The notes: a model not told the origin generated them from the letters alone. A DNA stretch of 5,607 nucleotides from Chloroflexia bacterium (GCA_025927935.1 JAICKM010000480.1:1-5607); one strand, 5' to 3'; counted from the stretch's first letter, positions 1 through 5,483 are shown. Made by a program: numbers and translations.

Positions 1-35
1 AATAGCGCCGGAGAGCAGTTGGTGGGAGACAACGG

Positions 36-323
36 ATGAAACTAGTACTGGGCATTGTTCAGAAAGCAGATACCGACGCCGTGCTGGACGCGCTGACCGA
101 GGGGGGCTACCGGGCGACGCGCCTCGCCAGCACCGGCGGCTTCCGCCGCGAAGGCAATACAACCTTGATCATGGGCGTGGACGATCACCAGGTCGATCCG
201 CTCATCCGGCTCCTGCGCGACACCGTGGCGCGGCGCGCCGAGCGCCCGCCCACCAATCCCGACGGCGCGACCGGCCGGGGCGCCGTGTTCGTGCTGCCGC
301 TAACGGACTCCTTCCACTTATGA
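36..323 (+). CDS. darA: Cyclic-di-AMP receptor, DarA/PstA (YaaQ) family PII-like protein
   Basis: This 95-residue cytosolic protein belongs to the PII-like family whose trimers bind the second messenger cyclic-di-AMP between subunits. What the receptor controls downstream is not well established in any organism. Seen here: the N-terminal strand MKLVLGIVQ, then the family signature RATRLASTGGFRREGNTTL (residues 26-44), which holds the residues I recall as ligand contacts in S. aureus PstA (R26, T28, F36, N41, G47). The C-terminal strand is GAVFVLPLTDSF. Family members are usually about 109 residues. The deficit falls in the B-loop between residues 68 and 82, which is only a short PPTNPDGATGRG-like stretch. 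The start at 36 has a GGGAG Shine-Dalgarno at 24-28 with 7-nt spacing. The stop overlaps the next gene's start (ATGA), so the two are probably co-translated. Any upstream operon partner lies outside the window. Family assignment is confident; ligand binding is inferred. Confidence 0.93.
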   Translation: MKLVLGIVQKADTDAVLDALTEGGYRATRLASTGGFRREGNTTLIMGVDDHQVDPLIRLLRDTVARRAERPPTNPDGATGRGAVFVLPLTDSFHL

Positions 324-2020
324 GCAAGCGATCCTCTGCGGGGAGCCACGCCCCGGCGCCCGGTAGCAACGTGGACCTGGAACTGGCGGATATGGCCTAC
401 GGCGGCGACGCGGTGGGCCGCAGCGACGGCGCCGTGGTCTTCGCCTGGGGCGGTATCAGCGGGGAAAAAGTCACCGCCCGCGTGGATCGCGTCAAGCGCG
501 ACATCGCCTGGGCCACCGTCACCCACGTCGAGACGCCCTCCCCGCATCGCGTGGCCCCGCCCTGCCCCTACTTCGGTCCCTGCGGCGGCTGCCAGTGGCA
601 GCACATCGACTACGCCGGGCAGTTGGATTTCAAGACGGCGATCTTGCGCGACCAGTTGCGCCGCTTCGGCGGCCTGGACCCGGCCCACCTGGACGGCGTC
701 CTGCAACCGGCGCTGGGCATGAGCGAACCCTGGCACTATCGCAACGTGGCCCACTTCCAGATCGATGCGGCCACCCGCCGCCTGGGCTACTTCCGTCGCA
801 ACAGCCATGAAGTCGTGCCCATTGCCGTCTGCCCGATCAGCGATCCGGGCATCAACCAGTTGTTGAGCAGCGTGCAGACGCTCTTTGACACCCACGCGCA
901 AGCCCCCGGCGACCTGCCGCCCAACGTCAGCGCCGTGGATCTGGAGGCGGTGCGCCGGGGGCAAATGCCGGTGGCCGTGCGCGAACGCAAAGTGACCGGT
1001 ATGCCCGTCTGGCAGGTGACCATCCGCACCGGGGCGCCGCCCACCGAGCCGGTCGAGCCGGATGCGGCCTGGGCCGGACGCGAGATGATAGTGATCCTGC
1101 ACACGCTGAGCGGCGATGCTCCTCCGGCACGCCGTGGCCGCGGGCGCGGTGCGCCGGAAGAAGAAGCAGCACGCACCCCCGTCTTGCTGGCCCGCAAAGC
1201 CGTGCGCCAATGGGTGGCCGGGCTGGGCGGGCGCGTGAGCGTGGTCGAATTGCGCCAGGACGGGGCGCTGGAGCTAGTCGCCGAAACTCTGGAGGCCGCC
1301 GCCCTCAGCGGCGATGAGATGGCGGAACAAACGGTGCCGGGCCGCGTTAGCGGCAGCCGGCGCAGCGCCCGCGAGGCCGCAGCCTCGGACAGACCGGAGG
1401 CCCCGCCCGGTGTGGTCCGCCAGCGCCTGGGGGAGGGGCGCTACTGGGTCGCGCCGCACGCCTTCTTCCAGGTCAACAACATCCAGGCCGAGAAGATCCT
1501 GGACCTGATCCGCGCCGCGCTGCCCGAGCCGGCGGCCCTGCTCGTCGACGCCTACAGCGGCGTGGGCGCGTTTGCGCTGGCCCTGTTGGCGGGCGGCCAC
1601 GCGCGCCGGGTGGTGGCGATTGAGAGCGACTGGGCAGCCGTCGAGAGCGCCCGCTGGACGGCTGCGCTGCGAGAGATTCCCGCGGAGCAACTGCAACTGG
1701 AGCCGGGCCGGGTGGAAGAGGTGCTGCCCGCGCTCGACATGACCCCGGATGTCGTGCTGCTGGACCCGCCCCGGACCGGCTGCGCCCCCGCTTTGCTCCA
1801 GTACCTGCTGGCCCACCCGCCCGCGCGCCTGATCTATGTCTCGTGTGATCCCAGCACCCTCGCCCGCGATGTACGTATCCTCGCCGCGGGCTATACCCTC
1901 CAGCACATACAAGCAGTGGATATGTTCCCCCAGACCTATCACATCGAAAGTGTGGCCGTATTGGACCGCATCGCAGCACCCGCCCCGGTGGAGGATAGTA
2001 CTATTGGCGTTGGCGAGTAG
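320..2020 (+). CDS. rlmD: 23S rRNA (uracil-C5)-methyltransferase, RlmD/TrmA family
   Basis: This is a class I SAM-dependent RNA m5U methyltransferase that likely modifies 23S rRNA (U1939 in E. coli numbering). Site specificity among RlmD, RlmC, RlmCD and TrmA cannot be settled from sequence alone. Domains in order: an N-terminal TRAM-like beta barrel at about 17-70; an iron-sulfur cluster motif CX5CX2C (C82, C88, C91) with the fourth ligand probably C171; the FFQVNN motif at 382-387; SAM motif I VDAYSGVGAFAL at 409-420; LLDPPRTG at 480-487; the catalytic nucleophile C509 in YVSCDPSTLARD; and the probable general base E543 in DMFPQTYHIESV. All key residues are present. At 566 residues it is about 100-130 longer than typical RlmD. 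The excess lies in low-complexity arginine/alanine/glutamate-rich insertions around residues 265-290 and 328-365. It overlaps the preceding receptor gene by 4 nt, which indicates translational coupling. Confidence 0.93.
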   Translation: MSKRSSAGSHAPAPGSNVDLELADMAYGGDAVGRSDGAVVFAWGGISGEKVTARVDRVKRDIAWATVTHVETPSPHRVAPPCPYFGPCGGCQWQHIDYAGQLDFKTAILRDQLRRFGGLDPAHLDGVLQPALGMSEPWHYRNVAHFQIDAATRRLGYFRRNSHEVVPIAVCPISDPGINQLLSSVQTLFDTHAQAPGDLPPNVSAVDLEAVRRGQMPVAVRERKVTGMPVWQVTIRTGAPPTEPVEPDAAWAGREMIVILHTLSGDAPPARRGRGRGAPEEEAARTPVLLARKAVRQWVAGLGGRVSVVELRQDGALELVAETLEAAALSGDEMAEQTVPGRVSGSRRSAREAAASDRPEAPPGVVRQRLGEGRYWVAPHAFFQVNNIQAEKILDLIRAALPEPAALLVDAYSGVGAFALALLAGGHARRVVAIESDWAAVESARWTAALREIPAEQLQLEPGRVEEVLPALDMTPDVVLLDPPRTGCAPALLQYLLAHPPARLIYVSCDPSTLARDVRILAAGYTLQHIQAVDMFPQTYHIESVAVLDRIAAPAPVEDSTIGVGE

Positions 2021-2023
2021 TAC
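1998..2023 (+). other. Small inverted repeat over the rlmD stop codon
   Basis: GTACTA (1998-2003) and TAGTAC (2018-2023) are perfect complements around a 14-nt loop, and the right arm contains the rlmD stop codon. No T-tract follows, so this is not a convincing intrinsic terminator. It may only protect the 3' end or be chance. No other terminator is visible between rlmD and the downstream promoter, so some read-through into the small membrane protein gene is likely. Confidence 0.25.
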
Positions 2024-2064
2024 CAATTGGCTGTAATATTTACCCCAAATCCGTTTCTTAACGA

Positions 2065-2093
2065 TTGTTATCTCCCAGGCGCTGTGCTATACT
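2065..2093 (+). promoter_or_regulatory. Sigma70-type promoter with extended -10
   Basis: The -35 hexamer TTGTTA (2065-2070) and the -10 hexamer TATACT (2088-2093) are separated by exactly 17 nt. The -10 is preceded by TGC (2085-2087), which makes an extended -10. Transcription should start near 2100 and run into the small membrane protein gene, leaving a leader of about 100 nt. The local sequence is AT-richer than its surroundings. This is the best promoter match in the window. Confidence 0.75.
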
Positions 2094-2099
2094 ACCGCC

Positions 2100-2202
2100 G
2101 CAGCCCGTAAGGTCGCCGGTAATCTATGGCGGCGCCACGGGGCACCGCCGTGTGCCGGACGGTGATGCACATCTCATCTTCAGTAGCATAGGAGACGATA
2201 CA
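2100..2202 (+). promoter_or_regulatory. GC-rich structured leader of the small membrane protein gene
   Basis: This ~103-nt untranslated stretch lies between the predicted transcription start and the ATG at 2203. It contains overlapping, mutually exclusive inverted repeats: a 9-bp stem with one mismatch (2128-2136 with 2141-2149, tetraloop ACGG), GGCAC/GTGCC (2141-2145 with 2152-2156), CACGG/CCGTG (2136-2140 with 2148-2152) and TGTGC/GCACA (2151-2155 with 2167-2171). The last ~30 nt before the ribosome binding site are unstructured. I do not recognise a known riboswitch class. GC-rich sequence makes chance pairing common, so a regulatory role is only possible. Confidence 0.35.
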
Positions 2203-2454
2203 ATGCAATTGCCCTCGAGGGGTGTGACCCAGATGGTCTCGGGCCGCACGCTCCTCTCCGTCCTGCTGATCGTGGCTGCCGGGCTGTTGTTCTGGTCCGC
2301 CTTTCCCGGTGTCCAAGCCGGTCCATCCGCACCCCCTGCGGCGCCGGCCTGGCCCGATCCCAATACCGGGTTCTGGACCGAACTCGTGGTAGTCACTATT
2401 ATCACCGCGATCACCGGGATCGTGCTCCACTTCCGCCGCAAGCCCGAAGCCTGA
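2203..2454 (+). CDS. Small membrane protein of unknown function (83 aa)
   Basis: I do not recognise a family. The ATG at 2203 is chosen because a GGAG Shine-Dalgarno lies at 2191-2194 and a strong promoter sits upstream; the longer reading from the TTG at 2065 would begin inside the -35 box. Residues 16-34 form a hydrophobic segment behind basic residues R6 and R15, and VQA|G (37-40) could be a signal peptidase site. A proline/alanine-rich stretch follows (41-53), then PNTG (53-56), a second hydrophobic segment (61-77) and RRK (78-80). It is either a two-helix hairpin with both ends in the cytoplasm or a cleaved, C-terminally anchored mini-protein. The PNTG-hydrophobic-RRK order resembles a sortase sorting signal, but the usual leucine is aspartate (D52). 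It is monocistronic, with its own promoter and terminator. Confidence 0.72.
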   Translation: MQLPSRGVTQMVSGRTLLSVLLIVAAGLLFWSAFPGVQAGPSAPPAAPAWPDPNTGFWTELVVVTIITAITGIVLHFRRKPEA

Positions 2455-2479
2455 TCCGATCCCCCAGACAAGCGCATAT

Positions 2480-2519
2480 AAAAAGAGAGGCCGTAGCGAT
2501 GGCTGCGGCCTCTCTTTTT
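2480..2519. terminator. Bidirectional intrinsic terminator between convergent genes
   Basis: The arms at 2480-2493 and 2506-2519 pair perfectly over 14 bp (an A5 flank, then GAGAGGCCG with its complement and T5). The stem continues for four more pairs (2494-2497 with 2502-2505, one G-U) to a GATG tetraloop. Each strand reads GC-rich stem then T5, so it should stop transcription of the small membrane protein gene on the plus strand and of the rpsF-ssb-rpsR-foldase operon on the minus strand, whose last stop codon is 15 nt away. Confidence 0.95.
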
Positions 2520-2534
2520 GTGCCTGGCTAGCGG

Positions 2535-4019
2535 CTACTTCGTCGCCGTGGCGCCGGGGCTGCCCGGCGCTGCCGTCGCCGTGGCACCCGTGGTGTCGGC
2601 GGCGGGCGACGCGGTCGCCGCCGACGCACCGGTCGCCGCTGTGGCCGTGGTACCGGCAGCGGCCGGCGTTTCCGCTGTCCCCGCCGTGCCGGTAAGCGGC
2701 ACGGTGCCCGTGACCGGGGCCGTGACCGCGGCGGGCGGCTCGGTCGGCAGCGGGGCCTGCGTCGGGAACGGCGTGGCCGTCGCCGGGATATCCATCTTGA
2801 TCGTGGACTTGGCCTTCTCGTCATTCAGCCACTTGTCGTAGGCGTCGCTCTTGGCCTTGGTCAGCTCATCGCTGGTCAACGGCCGGGGGCCACGCTCGAT
2901 CAGGCGGATGATGTGCCAGCCGAACTGGCTCTTCACCGGGTCGCTGATCTGGCCGGGCTTGGTCAGGGCGAACGCGGCGTCGGAGAATTCCTGCACCATC
3001 GGGCCGCCCTTTGCCGTCGGGGCGAACCAGCCCAGATCGCCACCCTGGTCCTTGTTGCTGGTGTCGGTGGAGTACTTCGCGGCCAGGGCAGCAAAGTCCG
3101 CGCCCTTATCGAGCTGGGCCTTGATGTCCTTCGCCAGGGCCTCCTGGTCCGCATTCACCAGGATGTGCTGCACATGCACTTCCTCCTGGGTCGTCGGCAC
3201 GCCGGCCCCCAGCTTCTCGGTGACTTTCGTTTTCAACGTATCCGGCTTGACCACCAGGTTGAGATAATCATCCTGCGACAGACCGGGGCAACCCAGAGAG
3301 CAGTAGCCCGTGGTGGGCGCGGGACCCGCCGAGATGGCCTTGATGAAGTCGCTGAAGTCCACCACCGCGGTCTTCTCCGCGCCGGGCACGGGGATCGGCG
3401 TGCTGGTAATCGTCGGCGTCGAGGTCGTCGTCGGGCTGGGACCCGGCGTGGCCGTATGCGTCGCCGTCGGCGTGCCGGGCGTCTCGGTCGGCCCCGGAAT
3501 CGGGGTCGGCTGCGGCTCAAAGTTCTTCTGCGCCGCGGCGAGCACCTCGGCATCGGTCACGGTCACGCCCAGGTCCGGGCCGGCTTTCTGCTCCAGGAGC
3601 AGGTTGTCGGCCAGTTGCTGCAGCGTGGTCGCGTCGACGGTCGGCCAGTTCTCCAGGTTCGTCAGCTCGTTCTGGTACGTGGTGATCTGGCTGGCATACT
3701 GCTGAGCCTGGGTCGCGTCCCCCTGCTGCGAGTAGAACTCCAGCACGCGCAGTTGGTTGTAGAGGCTCCAGGCCCGGTACTTGTTGTACATGGCGCGGGT
3801 GATTGTCTGGTCGTTGACCTTGCCCACTTCGATATTGGGCCGGATCACATACTGCGAGACCACGGCGGTCAAGAGCACCAGGACAATCAGCACGCCCACC
3901 CCGGCCATGGCCAGATAGAACCGCCGTGTTTGCTGCAACTCCCGCTGGTGGCGCGAGAGCTGGCCCCGCGTCATTTGGCGCGGAGCCTGAGCGTCATCTT
4001 TCCGTCTCTTGTTAGCCAT
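2535..4019 (-). CDS. Membrane-anchored parvulin-type peptidyl-prolyl isomerase (PrsA/SurA-like)
   Basis: This is an extracytoplasmic foldase catalysing cis-trans isomerisation of prolyl bonds in exported proteins. Layout of the 494 residues: a basic cytoplasmic N-terminus (1-33), one transmembrane anchor (about 34-59) without a lipobox, a helical chaperone-like SurA_N-type region (about 60-167), a proline/threonine-rich linker (168-213), a short segment with a YCSLGC cysteine pair (C240, C244), a PpiC rotamase domain (281-378), and an 84-residue Ala/Thr/Pro/Gly tail (411-494). The rotamase domain shows VQHILV, GGDLGWF, FSDAAFAL and FGWHIIRL. It begins 15 nt after rpsR, and its AGGAAG Shine-Dalgarno (4031-4036) overlaps the rpsR stop codon, pointing to co-transcription and probable coupling. 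The PT linker and tail are likely disordered and exposed outside the membrane. The parvulin call is firm; substrates are unknown. Confidence 0.92.
   Translation of the reverse strand: MANKRRKDDAQAPRQMTRGQLSRHQRELQQTRRFYLAMAGVGVLIVLVLLTAVVSQYVIRPNIEVGKVNDQTITRAMYNKYRAWSLYNQLRVLEFYSQQGDATQAQQYASQITTYQNELTNLENWPTVDATTLQQLADNLLLEQKAGPDLGVTVTDAEVLAAAQKNFEPQPTPIPGPTETPGTPTATHTATPGPSPTTTSTPTITSTPIPVPGAEKTAVVDFSDFIKAISAGPAPTTGYCSLGCPGLSQDDYLNLVVKPDTLKTKVTEKLGAGVPTTQEEVHVQHILVNADQEALAKDIKAQLDKGADFAALAAKYSTDTSNKDQGGDLGWFAPTAKGGPMVQEFSDAAFALTKPGQISDPVKSQFGWHIIRLIERGPRPLTSDELTKAKSDAYDKWLNDEKAKSTIKMDIPATATPFPTQAPLPTEPPAAVTAPVTGTVPLTGTAGTAETPAAAGTTATAATGASAATASPAADTTGATATAAPGSPGATATK
2538..2789 (-). repeat. 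Ala/Thr/Pro/Gly low-complexity tail of the foldase
   Basis: The last 84 residues (411-494) are almost entirely Ala, Thr, Pro, Gly and Val, with short imperfect repeats such as APVTGTVPLTGT and TAATGASAATA, and they end in a lysine. There is no second membrane segment or sorting motif. It is probably a disordered surface tail; homologues often end soon after the rotamase domain. Confidence 0.65.
3381..3518 (-). repeat. Pro/Thr-rich low-complexity linker within the foldase gene
   Basis: This codes for residues 168-213, a run of PTP, TAT and TST-type tripeptides with almost no charged residues. It separates the helical N-terminal region from the segment leading into the rotamase domain. At the DNA level it is degenerate rather than a perfect tandem repeat. 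Such linkers are common in exported Chloroflexota proteins and may be O-glycosylated; that is inference. Confidence 0.7.
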
Positions 4020-4034
4020 AGAGGGCAGCGCTTC

Positions 4035-4526
4035 CTAGCGCGCGTGCGGCCCGACAAAGGGCAGCAGGGCGATATGGCGAGCGCGCTTCAGGGCGACGGT
4101 CAGCGCGCGCTGGTGGCGGGCGCAAGTGCCCGTCTTCCGCCGGGGTTCGATCTTCCCGCGTTCCGACAGGTAGCGACGCAGCCGCCCGACATCCTTATAG
4201 TCGATGTACGGCAGCTTCTCGGCGCAAAAGCCGCAGACCTTGCGGCGCGGAACAAAGCGATCCTTCGACTTGGGCCGCCGGCCCGCGGGCCGGCCACCGG
4301 GGCCACCCGGCCGTCCGCCGCCACCTGGCCGCGGGCCGCCAAAGCCGCCCCCGCCCCCATAGCCGCCCCCGCCGCCATAACCGCCGGGGCGCGGGCCACC
4401 GTAACCGCCGGGCCGGGGGCCGCCATAGCCCCCACCGCCACCCGGTTGCTGTTCAGGACGCTGGCCGTCGGGGGCGCCCGCGGGCGCCGGCGCGGCGGGC
4501 GCGTCCGGTCGTGTTGTATCCACCAA
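4035..4526 (-). CDS. rpsR: 30S ribosomal protein bS18 with long Gly-rich N-terminal extension
   Basis: bS18 binds bS6 on the platform of the small ribosomal subunit near the mRNA exit site. The canonical domain is residues ~86-163: [57 protein letters not shown]. It keeps the metal-binding type cysteines C98, C101 and C135, with H138 nearby. Typical bS18 is about 75-90 residues; this one is 163. The extra ~85 residues hold an Ala/Pro-rich start (8-28) and then repeats of [14 protein letters not shown] and FGGPRPGG (29-80), ending in Arg/Pro/Gly. The start is TTG (4526-4524), with a GTG in the same frame immediately after (4523-4521). The AGGAGG Shine-Dalgarno (4537-4532) gives spacings of 5 and 8 nt, so GTG is equally or more likely. 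The extension is in frame without a stop and is not an artefact of start choice, because no good ribosome binding site is visible near the canonical domain. Confidence 0.93.
   Translation of the reverse strand: MVDTTRPDAPAAPAPAGAPDGQRPEQQPGGGGGYGGPRPGGYGGPRPGGYGGGGGYGGGGGFGGPRPGGGGRPGGPGGRPAGRRPKSKDRFVPRRKVCGFCAEKLPYIDYKDVGRLRRYLSERGKIEPRRKTGTCARHQRALTVALKRARHIALLPFVGPHAR
4320..4443 (-). repeat. Gly-rich repeat array encoding the bS18 extension
   Basis: The array codes for a run of glycine with spaced Tyr/Phe and Pro-Arg-Pro. Two adjacent 24-nt units (4404-4427 and 4380-4403) encode YGGPRPGG, and a diverged third copy (4320-4343) encodes [14 protein letters not shown] units lie between. Codons GGC, GGG and GGT alternate, so the nucleotide copies are similar but not identical. 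The pattern fits growth by unit duplication, and length may vary between strains. Confidence 0.8.
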
Positions 4527-4530
4527 TTAA

Positions 4531-4564
4531 TCCTCCTTCAAGACCGGCGATTAGCGCGCCGGCC
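4531..4564 (-). promoter_or_regulatory. Hairpin directly upstream of the rpsR ribosome binding site
   Basis: On the minus strand GGCCGGCG (4564-4557) pairs with CGCCGGTC (4549-4542) over 8 bp including one G-U, with a 7-nt loop. The AGGAGG Shine-Dalgarno begins only 4 nt after the stem. No T-tract follows, so it is not a terminator. It could tune rpsR translation relative to ssb, or serve as a processing site. The TATAAG upstream at 4576-4571 has no good -35 partner. Role inferred. Confidence 0.45.
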
Positions 4565-4619
4565 TTTCCCTTATAATCACAGGTACAGGCGCCTGGGCCG
4601 CCTGGGGACGCGACGTTCC

Positions 4620-5069
4620 CTAGAAGGGAATCTCGTCGTCCAGGTCGTCCATTCCACCGCCGAAGCTCTGCCCGCCGCCGGAACTCTGGCCGCCCCGTTC
4701 GGGCGCGCCGCTCGGCGCCTGGCCGCCGCCCTGGCGGCTGTCGAGCATCATCATTTCATTGGCAACCACTTCGGTCATATAGCGATCCTGGCCGTTGTTG
4801 TCCTTCCAGGTGCGAGTCTGTAGACGACCCTCGATATAGACTTTGCTGCCTTTATGTAAATACTGGTTGCAGGTCTCGGCCAGCTTATCCCAGGCAACAA
4901 CCCGGAACCATTCGGTTTCGTCGCGATTCTCGCCTTCGGGGCTGCGGAAGGTCCGGCCAACCGCCACGCGAAAAGTCGTGATCGCTTTACCGCTCGGCGT
5001 GTACTTCATTTCCGGATCGCCACCCAGATTGCCGATGATCATGACCTTATTCAGTCCACGACCCGCCAT
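4620..5069 (-). CDS. ssb: Single-stranded DNA-binding protein
   Basis: This protein coats single-stranded DNA during replication, repair and recombination and recruits partners through its C-terminal tip. Its 149 residues contain one OB fold (about 1-109): LNKVMIIGNLGGDPE, AITTFRVAVGR, TEWFRVVAWDKLAE, YLHKGSKVYIEGRLQTR and GQDRYMTEVVA. Aromatic DNA-stacking residues W54, W60 and W88 match the expected positions. A disordered Gly/Gln/Ser-rich linker (111-139) follows, and the protein ends in the acidic partner-binding tip DDLDDEIPF. The start has AGGAGG (5082-5077) spaced 7 nt from ATG. It lies between rpsF and rpsR, the classical arrangement, with gaps of 81 and 93 nt. Length and domain order are typical of a housekeeping SSB. 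Confidence 0.97.
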   Translation of the reverse strand: MAGRGLNKVMIIGNLGGDPEMKYTPSGKAITTFRVAVGRTFRSPEGENRDETEWFRVVAWDKLAETCNQYLHKGSKVYIEGRLQTRTWKDNNGQDRYMTEVVANEMMMLDSRQGGGQAPSGAPERGGQSSGGGQSFGGGMDDLDDEIPF

Positions 5070-5076
5070 GTTACAA

Positions 5077-5133
5077 CCTCCTAGTGATCAAGCTATTCAC
5101 ACAAACGCAAGGTTACACACTACACCACACTAG
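5077..5133 (-). promoter_or_regulatory. ssb ribosome binding site with possible masking stem
   Basis: The ssb Shine-Dalgarno AGGAGG (5082-5077) is directly preceded by, and shares two bases with, CACTAG (5086-5081). This is complementary to CTAGTG (5133-5128) 41 nt upstream on the same transcript. A 6-bp pairing would cover the first bases of the Shine-Dalgarno. It is short and may be chance. The rest of the rpsF-ssb gap is GT-rich on the minus strand and shows no clear promoter. Confidence 0.3.
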
Positions 5134-5150
5134 TCGGGACGCGCCGGAAC

Positions 5151-5456
5151 TTAAACGTCCATACGCACCAGCATATGGCGCATCACGTCTTCGTTGATCT
5201 TGAGCATGCGCTCGAAATCATCGGTCGTTTCAGGATCCATGCGCATATGATTGACGACATAATAGCCGTCAAAATTACGGTCGATGGGATAGGCCAGCTT
5301 GCGCTTGCCCCAGGGCGGGGTTTGGAGCACCTCGTAGACTTCGCCACCGCGCGTCGTCACCATGCCGTTCACCTTGTCGACAGCAGCCGGAAGCTGATCA
5401 TCGGCGATGGTGGGCTTGAGGATATAAACCAATTCGTATTCACGCAGATCGGGCAT
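5151..5456 (-). CDS. rpsF: 30S ribosomal protein bS6
   Basis: bS6 forms a heterodimer with bS18 on the platform of the 30S subunit. The 101 residues show the family pattern: REYELVYILKP (5-15), the GKRKLAYPI strand (50-58), DGYYVVNHMRM (63-73) and the C-terminal strand LKINEDVMRHMLVRMD (85-100). The length equals that of the compact Thermus form, and there is no acidic tail as in E. coli. The start has AAGGAGG (5471-5465) spaced 8 nt from ATG. It opens the rpsF-ssb-rpsR-foldase operon. A structured leader lies upstream and could mediate feedback by bS6 with bS18. Confidence 0.96.
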   Translation of the reverse strand: MPDLREYELVYILKPTIADDQLPAAVDKVNGMVTTRGGEVYEVLQTPPWGKRKLAYPIDRNFDGYYVVNHMRMDPETTDDFERMLKINEDVMRHMLVRMDV

Positions 5457-5483
5457 CGTACATACCTCCTTTCCTTGGGTTTA

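Noticed and set aside
1..35. End of an upstream gene or a promoter before the receptor gene
   Set aside because: Only 35 nt are available; they show a ribosome binding site but no readable gene end or promoter.
185..1210. A 341-codon open frame on the minus strand opposite the receptor and rlmD
   Set aside because: It is antisense to clear genes, has no recognisable domain, and its composition is that of a shadow frame in high-GC DNA.
1274..2026. A 250-codon open frame on the minus strand opposite the catalytic half of rlmD
   Set aside because: The plus-strand reading contains all the methyltransferase motifs, and the antisense product looks like a compositional shadow.
2065..2202. N-terminal extension of the small membrane protein from the TTG at 2065
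   Set aside because: The TTG coincides with the -35 hexamer of the predicted promoter and lacks a ribosome binding site. The ATG at 2203 has GGAG at proper spacing and gives a sensible N-terminal hydrophobic segment.
4571..4577. TATAAT-like box between ssb and rpsR
   Set aside because: TTATAA is palindromic and so appears on both strands; neither strand has an acceptable -35 hexamer at 16-18 nt, so an internal promoter is not supported.
4586..4606. Palindrome CAGGCGCCTG and repeated GCCTGGG in the ssb-rpsR gap
   Set aside because: These are short GC-rich repeats of the kind that arise by chance here. No T-tract and no link to a known site.
2913..4823. A 636-codon open frame on the plus strand across the foldase, rpsR and part of ssb
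   Set aside because: It is antisense to three well-supported genes. Its product is Arg/Gly/Leu/His-rich without recognisable domains, and long antisense frames are expected from GC-rich codon use. It has no convincing ribosome binding site.
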